Made by a program: the position numbers and the translations under genes. Below the pieces are notes generated by a model. It saw only the letters and a list, made by a program, of their open reading frames with translations, ran no database searches and was not told the origin of the DNA. A stretch of DNA of 64,000 nucleotides from Symbiodinium sp. CCMP2592 (Eukaryota; Sar; Dinophyceae; Suessiales; Symbiodiniaceae), in contig CAJNDT010001868.1 of assembly GCA_905221615.1 (NCBI GenBank), positions 547,501 through 611,500 on the forward strand, written 5' to 3'. This document shows positions 1-8,990 of the stretch, piece by piece. Numbering within the stretch: the stretch's first letter is position 1; each line of letters starts with the position of its first letter.

Positions 1-432
1 AAGGGCGGCAGCAAGGGCTCGGGAAAGCCGGCCTTGAAGGGCAAGCCTGGCCAGCTTGCCCTGGAGGACGGGAAGGCAGACGACGAGGGCGAGGAGCCTT
101 CGCTCGAGGAGCAAGTGGCGAAAGCAGAGGCCGCTGTTCGCAAGGCCATGAGCCAAGCCCACAAGTGCAAGACAGAGCTTGAAGAGACCTTGGAAAAGGT
201 CAAAGGAACCCTGTCCAAGTCGAGGCTCGCCAAAAGCACGTGCTGGCTGGCAAGCTTGGAGAAGCAGGAGGGGGTGCTCAAGACGACCCTGAAGAAAAAG
301 CAAGGGCTCGCTGCTCTGAAGAAGGTGTTGGAAACCACAGCCCAAGTGATCAAGCAGGCTCGAGACGAGCGAAAAGAGCTGCGACACCTGGAGAACAAGG
401 CTCCAAGTGTTGCCAGCAGCAAGAGGAAGTGA
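1..432 (+). CDS. Partial CDS (3' end), Lys/Glu-rich coiled-coil protein
   Basis: The frame is open from the first base of the window to a TGA at 430-432, so this is the C-terminal ~143 residues of a longer gene or its last exon. The N-terminal part is Gly/Lys/Ser-rich (KGGSKGSGKPALKGKPGQ) and is followed by an acidic patch (DGKADDEGEEPSLEEQ). A long charged, Ala/Leu/Lys/Glu-rich stretch then looks like an alpha-helical coiled coil, and the end is basic (SSKRK). GC-rich third positions support real coding. I recognise no catalytic domain. It could be a cellular gene or part of a repeat-derived protein family; function unknown. Confidence 0.5.
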   Translation, partial: KGGSKGSGKPALKGKPGQLALEDGKADDEGEEPSLEEQVAKAEAAVRKAMSQAHKCKTELEETLEKVKGTLSKSRLAKSTCWLASLEKQEGVLKTTLKKKQGLAALKKVLETTAQVIKQARDERKELRHLENKAPSVASSKRK

Positions 433-1480
433 GCCCTGGAAAGGGCCTCAGAGCTTGGAAAAGCTCGCCGCTGAAGGCTTCGGAAAGCTGTGCAGGCTCT
501 ATAAGCTTGGGAAAGCTTTCTGAGTAGCTTGAGTAGCTGCAGTTCCGAGTAGGCCCTTCCGTTTGCAGACTTAGCCTGCAGGGTGCAGCAACAGCTTCGA
601 GCACAGTCGTCTAGGCTATAGCTATAGCATATAAAATGCATGCAGTGCTTCACAGCTTGTCATGAGGTTAGACAGAAGCAACCACGGCTTTTAAGGCAGG
701 AAGCACCCTTAAGGCCTGACTTTGAAGCTTCAAGCACCGCCGCCGAAAAAAAGCCTTTGCAGCCTTGCAAGATTTTTTTCTTCCAGGTATGTTTGTCTGC
801 ATGTTTTGTGCCATTGTTCGAAAGCATGCATTGAAACTGCACGTCTGCAGCTCTTGTCAAGTTTGAAGAAACAGCTGCTGTAGCACTAGCCTCTACAGCT
901 CGAGGATTGCAGCCGCCAACTGTATGTATAGATCTCTGTGGGTTTGGAAAAAATTGGCTTGGGAAACCATGACCAAATGTTTGAGAGGCTGGAAGATGGA
1001 CCTGGAAATTGGAAAATCTCCAAAAACAATATAAAGTTAAAGATGAATTGCCGGAATTCGCCAAAGAATCCCTGGAAAAGAGCGAATTAACCTCGAGCTT
1101 GGTGTTTTCGTTTGCCATCGACAGGGTTTTCAAGCTTCAGCACTTTGGTTATAAGCATAGCTTGGGAAAGCTGCTTGGGTCATCAGTTTAGGAAAGCGCG
1201 GTTCCCCACACTGCAGAGCGGTCCAGTTCTGTTCTCCTGCCATGAAAAGCATGTTGTCACCTGTAGCATGGTTCAAAGGCTGCGAGCAAAGCCATATGAG
1301 CTCGGGGCAAATTCGACTTTACATGTAGCAGGCATGCAAGACGAATTGTACTGTGTTTCTTGGAGGCATCTCATGCTCTAGACAGTCTGGAGTTTCCCAG
1401 AAACTCATGCTACAACAATATCCCTTGGCATGTTCGAATAGCTTGCACTTTAGTTCCGAGCTCGTGCCCTCAGCCCATCG
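433..1480. other. Gene-free spacer with dispersed CTTGGRAAAG motifs
   Basis: No convincing gene. The stretch contains repeats of the 10-mer CTTGG(A/G)AAAG at 454, 506 and 1161, often extended to a near-palindrome such as AAGCTTGGGAAAGCTT. Short ORFs on both strands lack coherent composition. It may be 3' UTR or intergenic sequence between two coiled-coil ORFs. Confidence 0.4.
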
Positions 1481-2473
1481 ATGCCATGGCAGCATGGATG
1501 GGGCAAGAAGCCTTCGGAAAACTGGCATGGGGCCGACAGAAGCCAGTGGCCGGCTTGGGAGTGGCAAGAATGGCAGCGGTGGGAAGCTTGGGAAAGCAAT
1601 GCGAAGGACATGGAGAACAGGGTAGCTGCCTTGGAAAAGGCAAGGACTGACATGGAAAGCAGGATAGAGGCCTTGGAAAAGGCATGGGAAAGCAATAGGG
1701 AAGACTTAGAGAGCAGGATAGCGGCCTTGGAAAAGGTGCAGCGGGAAGCTTGGGAAAGCAATATGGAAGACTTGGAAAACAGGGTAGCGGCCTTGGAAAA
1801 AAGATCAGACAGTAATAATCGTCCCAGAATGCTAAACTCGCAAGGCAAGTGTGGCAGAAGGCTTCGCATGGTCCCACAAGCTTTGAACTCACCCTCAGAA
1901 AGTGAAGCTTCCTCAGAGGGTGAAGCTTCCTCAGGGGTTGAGGTTGATGTTGAGGCCTTCGAAGCTGCATACAGGTTCTTGGGAAAAGGCCCCTCCCCAC
2001 GGACATCCTTACACCTGGAAAAGGATGAGCTCAAAGAGCTTTTAAAAGATGTGGAAAGGCTTGGGAAAGCCCTGGAGGCCAGGGACATGGCTAGCTTCTT
2101 GGAAAAGGAGCATGGCGAAGGATCTTTTGACCCTGGACATGATTCGTTTCACGACTCAACCTTGCCGAGAGTTGGAAACTGGGTTTTGTCGTTGTCCGGG
2201 TCTTTCTTGGGAAAGAGCTTCATCAGAAATAAATACAATAACACAAGCACACTCGGGAAGTTTTGCGAAAACGTCCTTTGGAGAATGCACAACTCCATGG
2301 ACGAACAAGTACGGCAGAACGGCAAGCTTTGGCTTGTTTTGTTGGTCAGGCTGCGGGAGATCAGCTTTAGTCTCACAGGCAGGCTGTGGTATGAGTTCTC
2401 CTGGCGAATGACTTTGCAAGAGTTCAGCCGGAAACTGCAGAGCGAACTCTTGCAGTCAGGCTCTTCACCATAA
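1481..2473 (+). CDS. Hypothetical coiled-coil protein, 330 aa
   Basis: ATG start at 1481 and TAA at 2471-2473. Residues ~1-40 are Trp/Gln-rich. Residues ~42-110 hold four related repeats of the type D(M/L)E(N/S)R(V/I)AALEK, separated by AWESN spacers, which is a typical heptad coiled coil. A Ser/Glu-rich acidic linker (SESEASSEGEASSG) follows. The C-terminal ~170 residues have ordinary globular composition (DELKELLKDVERLGKALEARD, then a Trp/Leu-rich tail). The repeat units contain the CTTGGRAAAG decamer that pervades the surrounding DNA, so the coiled coil may have grown from that repeat. No known family recognised. Confidence 0.5.
   Translation: MPWQHGWGKKPSENWHGADRSQWPAWEWQEWQRWEAWESNAKDMENRVAALEKARTDMESRIEALEKAWESNREDLESRIAALEKVQREAWESNMEDLENRVAALEKRSDSNNRPRMLNSQGKCGRRLRMVPQALNSPSESEASSEGEASSGVEVDVEAFEAAYRFLGKGPSPRTSLHLEKDELKELLKDVERLGKALEARDMASFLEKEHGEGSFDPGHDSFHDSTLPRVGNWVLSLSGSFLGKSFIRNKYNNTSTLGKFCENVLWRMHNSMDEQVRQNGKLWLVLLVRLREISFSLTGRLWYEFSWRMTLQEFSRKLQSELLQSGSSP
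1608..1803 (+). repeat. Intragenic tandem repeats encoding coiled-coil units
   Basis: Four imperfect units share GACWTGGARARCAGGRTAG followed by a GCCTTGGAAAAGG core. They differ in the inserted GCATGGGAAAGCAAT-type spacer. The units encode 14-22 residue heptad blocks in the ORF at 1481-2473. Confidence 0.6.
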
Positions 2474-2876
2474 AGGCTCTTGGGAAAGACCGAGACAGCT
2501 TGCCTGAGAGACTACAGGCCACGAGCATGCAGCTTGGAAAAGCAACTGAGCCGCCTGGCACATTCGATCAGCATGGGTGTGTGTCGCTGAAAATAGCGAA
2601 TAGTATCGAATACTGCTGCACCTCTTGAGCCGCAGTGAGAAAACCTGAAGACTGAGCTGCATGTATGGCTCTTGGAAAAGATGCACAATTGCAGCTTCTT
2701 GGAAAAGACTGGCTTGGCGGCTTGGCAAAGCAGCTTCTTGAAAACGAATTATACTGCTGTCGCGGCTTGGAAAAGCTGGATCGGTAGGCAGCTGACTGCA
2801 CTACTGGACGGCTCAGCAGTGGTGCTCCAAAAAAGCGTGTTTTTGCAAATATTTAGGGTTTGGAGTATGCATGCAT
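2474..2876. other. Spacer, more CTTGGRAAAG copies, no gene
   Basis: Holds five or six further copies of the decamer. No ORF on either strand has gene-like composition. Confidence 0.4.
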
Positions 2877-2946
2877 ATTGATTTGCATATTGATTTGTAT
2901 ATTGATTTGTATATTGATTTGTATATTGATTTTTTCATATTGATTT
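2877..2946 (+). repeat. Tandem ATATTGATTTGT repeat (about 12 bp unit)
   Basis: Successive units of ATATTGATTTGT with single-base variants, ending in ATATTGATTTTTTC. The AT-rich composition contrasts sharply with the GC-balanced flanks. Confidence 0.8.
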
Positions 2947-2947
2947 G

Positions 2948-2992
2948 GATGGTTCGCAGAATCAATATGGTATATTGATTCTGCGAACCATC
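2948..2992. repeat. Perfect 21 bp inverted repeat with 3 nt loop
   Basis: The left arm at 2948-2968 begins GATGGTTCGCAGAATC. The right arm at 2972-2992 is its exact reverse complement, with loop GGT at 2969-2971. It directly follows the ATATTGATTTGT tandem array, whose core (AATCAATAT) forms the inner part of the arms. It could extrude as a cruciform or fold as an RNA hairpin. Confidence 0.9.
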
Positions 2993-3001
2993 AAAATCAA
3001 G

Positions 3002-3021
3002 ATATTGATTGTAATCAATAT
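3002..3021. repeat. Second short palindrome, ATATTGATT-GT-AATCAATAT
   Basis: A perfect 9 bp inverted repeat with a 2 nt centre, ten bases after the 21 bp hairpin and built from the same core word. Confidence 0.8.
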
Positions 3022-3099
3022 GGGATGCTCAGGGCAGTCGAGCACCGGTTGGTCTTCTCACCGCCAGAATGGGAGCCGTTCCTCGTCGGAAGACTGCTT

Positions 3100-5169
3100 G
3101 CTGCGACTTGCGCTTGGTCAACAGCAACTCAGTGCTGTTTTCGTAGATTCGGTTTCTCGCGTGTCCATGGAAAGACGCGCGAGAAAACGGAAGGAACAAA
3201 GACGCTACAACCGCCTCAACTCCACGACAGCCTTATTGCTGGTTAGTCAATAGCTTGCCTTCTTGGAGTCCAAGCCCATTGCCGGAGAATCACCGCTAGA
3301 GCTTTCGCTACACAGCCTCTCCTGTATCAAGGTGGGAGAGACCCTTGACGTTTTTTTGCAGGTCTTGAAAATGCCTACAGCGCGGGTACCGTTGGCCACT
3401 GTGGCCAGTCCGGATGGCCTCCTTGTCGGGCACATCACTGCAATTCTGGCGGCGCGAGCCACCAAACGCAGCTCGCTGGGCGTCCTTGGCTGTGCTGGTT
3501 CCTCCAAAACCTTCTCTTTGTGGTGTGCGCTTGTCTGCATTGACGCTGTGTTGGAACAGAATGTGCTCTGGACCGCTCAGCAGCACTCTACCCTCGTGGC
3601 CGTCGTTCGCATTGCCACGAATCTTCTTGCGGATGTGCCTCAGTAGTTGCGTCCACTGCTCGTGGTTCGGCGCGTCTCGGGCGATGCTGAAATGATCGAG
3701 CCGGACTTCGACCATGTGCCGTTTACGGAGGCGGCGGAACACATGACTGCAGGCTTGGGCGACATTGCTACGACCCGGCCGGACACGCGAGGGCGAGACA
3801 CGCGGCTCACTTCCCCGTCCATCAGCAGCGCGCGTATGCTGCTGCTCACACAAGGCTCGGGTGCGCTTCAACTGAGATACTCATCTTACAGTGAAGTAAA
3901 GGATTTTCTCCGGAACGCCCACGTCATAGTGATTGATGAAGGGCAGCAAGAAGGCCAACCGGCCTCGGCCGCCATCTTGGCCAACGCCGAATGCCAGCTT
4001 GTCATTCGCGCCGGCGATCCACGGCAGCCCACGGGCGGAGGCAAAGGAGATGTGCAGCTCAATACTCTGGCGCGCCTCACTGCGAAGCCCGTTGGTATAC
4101 GGGGACTCGCTCAGCTTGCCCCTCAACCATACCCTCCGGGGCGCATGGCCCACGCGCTTCGTGGCCTTGTGCATTCCACCTCGCCTGGCGGGCCGCTACA
4201 CACTGTCCAATGGTCAAGCCTTGGACATCGTTCTTGCGGCCGTCGGGGAACGGAACCCCCAATAGGCACCTGTCTGACGGTTTGCCAGTCTATTTCGGAA
4301 TGCCTGTTTGGGGTAGAGGCCCCGGTAGAGGTGGGACTGGTACAGGATCAGGGTGACCTCAAGGGATGCCGTGTGAGTTACCAGGGCCAGATCCACTTTA
4401 TTCCCTATTCTGGCGTAACGCGGGTGGGCGATGAGGTGTGTCCACAACCTGCCCGCCTCACCCCCGCAGCCATCGCAGTGGACTTTATTCACCAGTCCAC
4501 GTCTCACAGTGAGACGCTCTTGTGCTATCTTAATCGCCTGTCGGCAGTCGGAGCAATACTTGCTCCGGCCCATACTGCTTTGCAGGCTGAGGCCTAGAGC
4601 CCATCAATGGGGTATGTCTGAATCTGGCCCTGGTCGCCTCTACACGGTTATTGGCAGATCTTTATCTGTTGATAACGGCCATTCGATACCCCCAGTCCAA
4701 TCTTCTGCTACCTGCAACAGGCTCCTCCCCGTGTCCGGTCACCATTGGGGAGCTGGCAGCGGACATGCCCGCAAGGCGGGTGCAGCGGATTGCGGCGGAT
4801 GGCACACATCAGCCGGGTGTCTACTTTATACGGCTGCCCAATCGGGCATCCACCGTTGTACACCAGGGCCTGGTGGTTGAATGGTTTTGTGTCCTCCTTG
4901 TCTTGGCCTACAATGTGTGCGGCCACCGATTTGCTGTGCAGGCGGGACAGAAGATCACCGTGGTTACGCCAACCACAAAGGTCTTTGATACCTTGAAACA
5001 CGGATTAGGCTTAAGTAACCCGCGGCCTGCCAATGCAGAGACATCAACTGCCGGGCTCTACGGGGCGCAGTTGAGTCTCCACCGGCGAACCCTCCTCAAT
5101 GGAGGAGGGGTGACAAGGTCACAATCGCCCGCAAGACAGCTGACACAGCTGATGCGCTTGAATGAATGA
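3100..5169 (+). pseudogene. Decayed superfamily 1 (UPF1-like) helicase gene
   Basis: Several reading frames together give a recognisable SF1 helicase core. Motif I (Walker A) is GCAGSSKT at 3488-3511. A motif Ia-like TAQQHSTLVAVV lies at ~3573-3608. Motif II is VIVIDEGQQ at 3923-3949. Motif III is GDPRQPTGG from 4013. Disruptions are in-frame TAG at 3251-3253 and 3644-3646, and an apparent shift from frame 2 to frame 3 near 4110-4140. A further TAG lies at 4263-4265, with another switch before the frame-1 tract 4620-5169. A Thr/Pro-rich VVTPTTKV near 4954 may be a late motif. The alternative is introns rather than frameshifts, but the stops lie within conserved motif spacing. The TAG codons assume the standard code. 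The family is usually cellular RNA/DNA helicase; here it may be a transposon-associated copy. Confidence 0.6.
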
Positions 5170-5301
5170 AAAAAAGACACGCCTTCGCGTGAGGTGCTGA
5201 AGAGCTTCACCGTGTCAGGTTGCCCCGTCCCACACTTCCCGTGCGAGAACATCGCATCCGAAGTCTTGGGCATCTTAGTCAAGTAATACAACGGATAAGA
5301 A

Positions 5302-5576
5302 GGGGAAAATTCTTGATATCGGTTTACACATTCTTTTGCAGGCGATGATTGTTCCGCCAGGCGATGACCGTTCCGCCATCCGTAGTTGCAGGTTTGAGGC
5401 TAAATGCCTCATTGCACAAGGTACCCCTTGTCACCGCTGGTGAAAAAAGGCAGAAGCTTTCCGGAGTGTTGAGTGCGTTGCTTGTTTACTCTTGAGTGTG
5501 AAGTGTCGCAAGCCAAGCTATCAAGCCCTTAAGCGTGATCCCTAAGTCGGCAGCCGTTTATGCTCAAGATATTAAG
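5302..5576 (+). repeat. Direct repeat copy 1 (275 bp)
   Basis: Starts GGGGAAAATTCTTGATATCG and ends GCTCAAGATATTAAG. It matches 6001-6288 with only a few substitutions plus 6 bp and 7 bp indels. The indels are an extra TCCGAA-type insert and a CCTAAGT duplication in copy 2. The ends are not TG...CA, so it is not a standard LTR. Confidence 0.9.
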
Positions 5577-5620
5577 GAGGCCGTCAGTGCGTGCGCTGAT
5601 AGTCCCTTAATATCTTGAGC
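5562..5620. repeat. 16 bp perfect inverted repeat at the end of direct repeat 1
   Basis: GCTCAAGATATTAAGG at 5562-5577 pairs exactly with CCTTAATATCTTGAGC at 5605-5620 across a 27 nt loop. Copy 2 of the direct repeat ends with the same left arm but lacks the right arm. Confidence 0.9.
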
Positions 5621-6000
5621 TTGAATTTTCTTGAAAAATAGGGCTTGGATTTTTAAAGAAAATGGCTGCCAAAAGTTTTCTGTCAGTGTGAGCGCCAAGT
5701 GGTGCTATATTGCATCTTCTTGTCGCCCGCGCTCGCCATCTCAAGGCATCTTGAAGTCGGTTGTGCATAAGCTTCAATTACACTGTGCGCTATAACTTCA
5801 CTGGACAAGCCACAGATCTTGCACATGTAAGGTTGCAGAAAATTTTTCTCTTCCCGCCCACCCACACCAATTGCATCTCAGACCTTGCGGCGAGTGACGC
5901 CGCCTGCAGCCGAGTGCCGCATGCGTGAATCTAATCTCTTTGCATACCCCTGCCGATCCGGTCAGCGCGACCGCGAGTGCTTCGCTCATAATGCGTTCTC
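5621..6000. other. Spacer between the two direct repeats
   Basis: About 380 bp without a convincing ORF; composition is unremarkable. It separates the hairpin from copy 2. Confidence 0.4.
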
Positions 6001-6288
6001 GGGGAGAATTCTTGATATCGGTTTACACATTCTTTTGCAGGCGATGATTGTTCCGCCAGGCGATGACCGTTCCGCGATCCGTAGTTGCAGGTTTGAGGCT
6101 AAATGCCTCATTGCACAAGGTATCCGAACCCCTTGTCACCGCTGGTGAAAAACGGCAGAAGCTTTCCGGAGTGTTGAGTGCGTTGCTTGTTTACTCTTGA
6201 GTGTGAAGTGTCGCAAGCCAAGCTACCAAGCCCTTAAGCGTGATCCCTAAGTCCTAAGTCGGCAGCCGTTTATGCTCAAGATATTAAG
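6001..6288 (+). repeat. Direct repeat copy 2 (288 bp)
   Basis: Second copy of the 275 bp repeat, with start-to-start spacing of 699 bp. It runs straight into a degenerate TATGACTATATG tract. Confidence 0.9.
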
Positions 6289-6680
6289 ATTTTGTGACTT
6301 TATGATTGTATGACTGTGTGACTGTATGGTCATATGACTATATGGCTATATGGCGATATGAATGTATGACGATACGACTTTTTGATTATAGACTATATGA
6401 CTATATGATTATGTGCTTATGTCACTATGTGACTATGATACTCATCATGACGAGGATGAGTATTGCTTTGATTATTGCTGTTGCTATCATTACTACTTTT
6501 CTTGTGACTACGACTATGATCATGACTAGTATTATTGCCGAAACTACTGTTGCCATCACGACTTGTTGCTATTGCTATTACTACTTTACAACTGCCACTA
6601 ATACTACTACCACCGCTGCTTCTACTACTACTACGACGACTACTACTGCTACTACTAGCCGGGACATGTGTACAGCCTAA
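6289..6680 (+). repeat. Degenerate TATGACT/ACTACT simple-sequence tract
   Basis: The first half is a decayed TGACTATATGGC-like repeat. The second half consists of ACTACTACC/GCT trinucleotide runs. ORFs here read as low-complexity Tyr, Thr or Ser and are not credible genes. Confidence 0.7.
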
Positions 6681-7204
6681 ATGGATTTGCACTGATGTTC
6701 ACCGCGCGATCACGCCACATGCTGTGATGCCTTGGACGAACGGCAACAGATTTACATTGGTTGCTTTTTCCATTGGGCAACATGCGCATGTTTCTGTTGC
6801 AGATAGAGAGGAACTGCTCAACCTAGGGTTCAACCTCCCCCCTCCCTAGGGGTTTAGGTCCTGCTCCCTACCTTTCGCTGTCTCCTGGGAATAAAGGATA
6901 CAGATAGCAACCCATGCGAGCTAGCAAGTGATATCGAGCAGCGCGCGCGGAGCCTTGCACGCCCAAACAAATCAGCGCTGACTCACATTGCCTATGAGCG
7001 CCACTTGCTGACGGCAAGCCAAAAGCCACTGGCCCCCTGGCCCGCTGCCCCTGGCCCGCCTAGGTCACGACGTGTATGGTGGGCTGACTGCATTGCACCG
7101 ACCCATAGTCCGAAGGCTACACTTTCTGGTGGGACTGCTTGGGCCCTCGGGCCGAGTCTCTTGGAACTCTGCTTTAGGACGGGTTTGCTTCTTTTGTGCT
7201 TTGC
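6681..7204. other. Spacer without a recognisable gene
   Basis: No supported feature. Around 6826-6865 there is CCTAGGGTTCAACCTCCCC...CCCTAGGGGTTTAGG, which resembles degenerate telomere-like words. Confidence 0.35.
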
Positions 7205-7260
7205 GGTTTCTTTTAACTACTACTACTACTACTTCGACTACAACATTGCCGAGCACCACC
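7205..7260 (+). repeat. TAC/ACT trinucleotide tract
   Basis: A run of ACTACTACTACT with variants immediately upstream of the ATG of the zinc-binding ORF at 7261. Confidence 0.8.
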
Positions 7261-7788
7261 ATGCTTCTACAACGATGTGCGACCATGGGCTGCGATCGTC
7301 AGTTTCCTGGGACAAGGCATCAGCACTGCTGCTCTATGTGCCGGGCAACCTGGAATGGTAACTACAGTCTGCACAGTCGACGCTGTCAGCGACTGCAACG
7401 TTCCCTGGTCCGGAGTCGAGTGGTAGAGACGGCCACAGTGCAACCTTGCAGAACGGCAGGTTGCACGAATGTGGCCCATCATGGATTTGATACTTGCTGC
7501 TCTCGCTGTGCGGTTTCAGGGGGCGCTCGCCATAGCCATCGCTGCCGTGGGCAAAACATCCGCCGGCATGAAGGGCCATCCAATGCGGAGCAACATGGCA
7601 ATGGCAATGGTCCTGAAGGATCGCATGGCATGGATGAGGACCACCGCGATCGGCTCGAGCAGCACGATCAGACAGTCAGGAGCACAGCTATGATTACGTC
7701 TGCTTCTGGAGGGAGTGCACAGGATTTTGCACAGAGCTCTGGCTCATCGACGAATGGGCCTTTGCTGCAAGTCGCCCTTCGCAGTTGA
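7261..7788 (+). CDS. Small protein with duplicated Cys/His zinc-binding module
   Basis: The frame is open from 7072, but the first ATG past the trinucleotide tract is 7261; the stop is TGA at 7786-7788, giving 175 aa. Two modules show the same spacing. The first is CATMGCDRQF, then HCCSMC, then HSRRC. The second is CRTAGCTNVAHH, then CCSRC, then SHRC. The shared pattern is C-x3-GC, about eleven residues, CC-x2-C, and a His-containing stretch ending in C. This looks like a tandem zinc-binding fold. The C-terminal half is polar and disordered (Gly/His/Asn/Ser). No named family. It lies about 320 bp upstream of the LINE insertion and may be the 5' part of the disrupted locus or a neighbouring gene. 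Confidence 0.5.
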   Translation: MLLQRCATMGCDRQFPGTRHQHCCSMCRATWNGNYSLHSRRCQRLQRSLVRSRVVETATVQPCRTAGCTNVAHHGFDTCCSRCAVSGGARHSHRCRGQNIRRHEGPSNAEQHGNGNGPEGSHGMDEDHRDRLEQHDQTVRSTAMITSASGGSAQDFAQSSGSSTNGPLLQVALRS

Positions 7789-7977
7789 TGCACAGACGGA
7801 AGCAGATGATGGCAACACCGAGGATGCTAGATCCAGCTGCTTTGCTTTTGCATTTGATCTACATAAGATGGATTGAGTTAGGATCTCTGAGAAGCGCTAA
7901 GCGCTGCAGCTTCAAGCTGCCGAGGCAAGAGGCCTTGTCTCCTCGTATCGCTTCAACAGACCGGAGCAACGGATGCA

Positions 7978-8091
7978 ATGCAATGCAATATTGCTACTAC
8001 TGCTACTACAACCAATACTACTGCTGCTGCTGCTGCTGCTGCTACTACTACTACTACTACTACTACTGCTACGACTATTTCGCACGACTGC
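7978..8091 (+). repeat. CTA/CTG trinucleotide array at the LINE target site
   Basis: An array of TACTAC, GCTGCT and ACTACT runs ending in CTGCTACGACTATTTCGCACGACTGC, directly before the 5' target-site duplication of the LINE. Confidence 0.85.
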
Positions 8092-8112
8092 AAGTACAAT
8101 TGCCACGACCAG
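8092..8112 (+). repeat. LINE target-site duplication, 5' copy
   Basis: AGTACAATTGCCACGACCAG, preceded by one A. The same 21 bp recur at 16850-16870 immediately after an A8 run. This is the expected product of target-primed reverse transcription. Confidence 0.92.
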
Positions 8113-8366
8113 TTGCGCTTTATTTTGAACAAAGATGGAAGTCATGCGGAAACCCCACTGGGGGTGGTAGCCTGGCGTACTTGCGTTATTCGACATGGGT
8201 CGCTTGGCAAACCATTTCTTCGTGTGCATAGTGAAGCATCTCGGCTCATCCAAAGGATAGCTGACGGCGACAAGGGCCGGTGTAGGATTGCTGGCTTCTC
8301 GGACGGTGTGGTTGGTGTTTGGGGTTCGGCTTTGTTCTTCGTTCAGGGACTTGGGCACATGCCCCC
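8113..8366 (+). other. LINE 5' leader
   Basis: 254 bp between the duplication and the first plausible ATG. An internal promoter is expected for LINEs, but I see no recognisable motif. Confidence 0.5.
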
Positions 8367-8738
8367 ATGGCTGCAGCTACTGCTATGGACTTGTGCCCTC
8401 CGCGAGGGCACAACAAGATTTCGAAGACGGCCTGGTGGAGGCACCAAGATCTGCTGCATAAATGCATTTCTGACCTTGCTATGGAACTGCTGTGTGAGAA
8501 GTGGAGAGAGCTCCCGCCCTCAGCCAAGCAATCCTTGCAAAATCTGTATGGAAGCAGCTGGCTTTGGGAAGCTCCTTTCAGTATCTGGATGGATTGTTGG
8601 ACACTGTTACAACCTAACCAACGTGTTCGGCTTATTTCCAACACCTACTTTCTCAATGAAGAGTTTGCCCACTGCATGGTTGAATGCGCGTACGCAGCAC
8701 AGATTGGAAAGATTGATGATCTTGCTAATATGGATTAG
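8367..8738 (+). CDS. LINE small upstream ORF (frame 3), 123 aa
   Basis: ATG at 8367 and TAG at 8736-8738. The composition is gene-like: WWRHQDLLHKCISDLAMELL, then LPPSAKQSLQNLYGSSWLWE, then a Phe/Tyr/Leu-rich helix-like tail. It overlaps the open frame 1, whose translation here is an irregular mixture, so frame 3 is probably the used frame. It may be an ORF1-type nucleic-acid-binding or gag-like protein split by a stop, or a short uORF. No motif recognised. Confidence 0.45.
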   Translation: MAAATAMDLCPPRGHNKISKTAWWRHQDLLHKCISDLAMELLCEKWRELPPSAKQSLQNLYGSSWLWEAPFSIWMDCWTLLQPNQRVRLISNTYFLNEEFAHCMVECAYAAQIGKIDDLANMD

Positions 8739-8990
8739 TTCAGGTGCTCCTCTGAGGTTGGAGCATATCTTGCGAGCCTTAGAAGGGGCTCGACGATTGA
8801 TGCTTCGCAGCCTGCGAGTACCACCTGATGCAGATCCGGCCCTCCTGGCGAGACTTGTCGGTTTGCTATGCACTTTTCTGTTTGAAGCTTTGCTCTGCAG
8901 CCGAATCAAGTTTTTCTTGCAGCCGCTTGTTCGCACAGCTTGTTTGACAGCAGCCCCACTCTGGCGGATTATTACCTTTCTCTGCTACCA

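Larger units (their letters stand above)
454..2776 (+). repeat. Dispersed decamer CTTGG(A/G)AAAG, about 16 copies
   Basis: I count about sixteen matches on the + strand: near 454, 506, 1161, 1587, 1630, 1672, 1726, 1749, 2060, 2099, 2206, 2477, 2532, 2669, 2698 and 2767. Near-matches also occur around 1769, 1791 and 1977. Many are flanked by GC on both sides (GCTTGGAAAAGC), giving a weak hairpin. Copies lie inside the ORF at 1481-2473, where they encode LEK or LGK, and outside it, so protein selection alone does not explain them. Random expectation in this length is far below one. Confidence 0.75.

Noticed and set aside
5302-6288. LTR retrotransposon bounded by the two direct repeats
   Set aside because: No TG...CA ends, no flanking duplication seen, and the 424 bp between them has no gag or pol.
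7978-8112. Use of 7978 as the start of the 2,687-codon LINE ORF
   Set aside because: The target-site duplication shows the LINE begins at 8113, so codons before that are host sequence.
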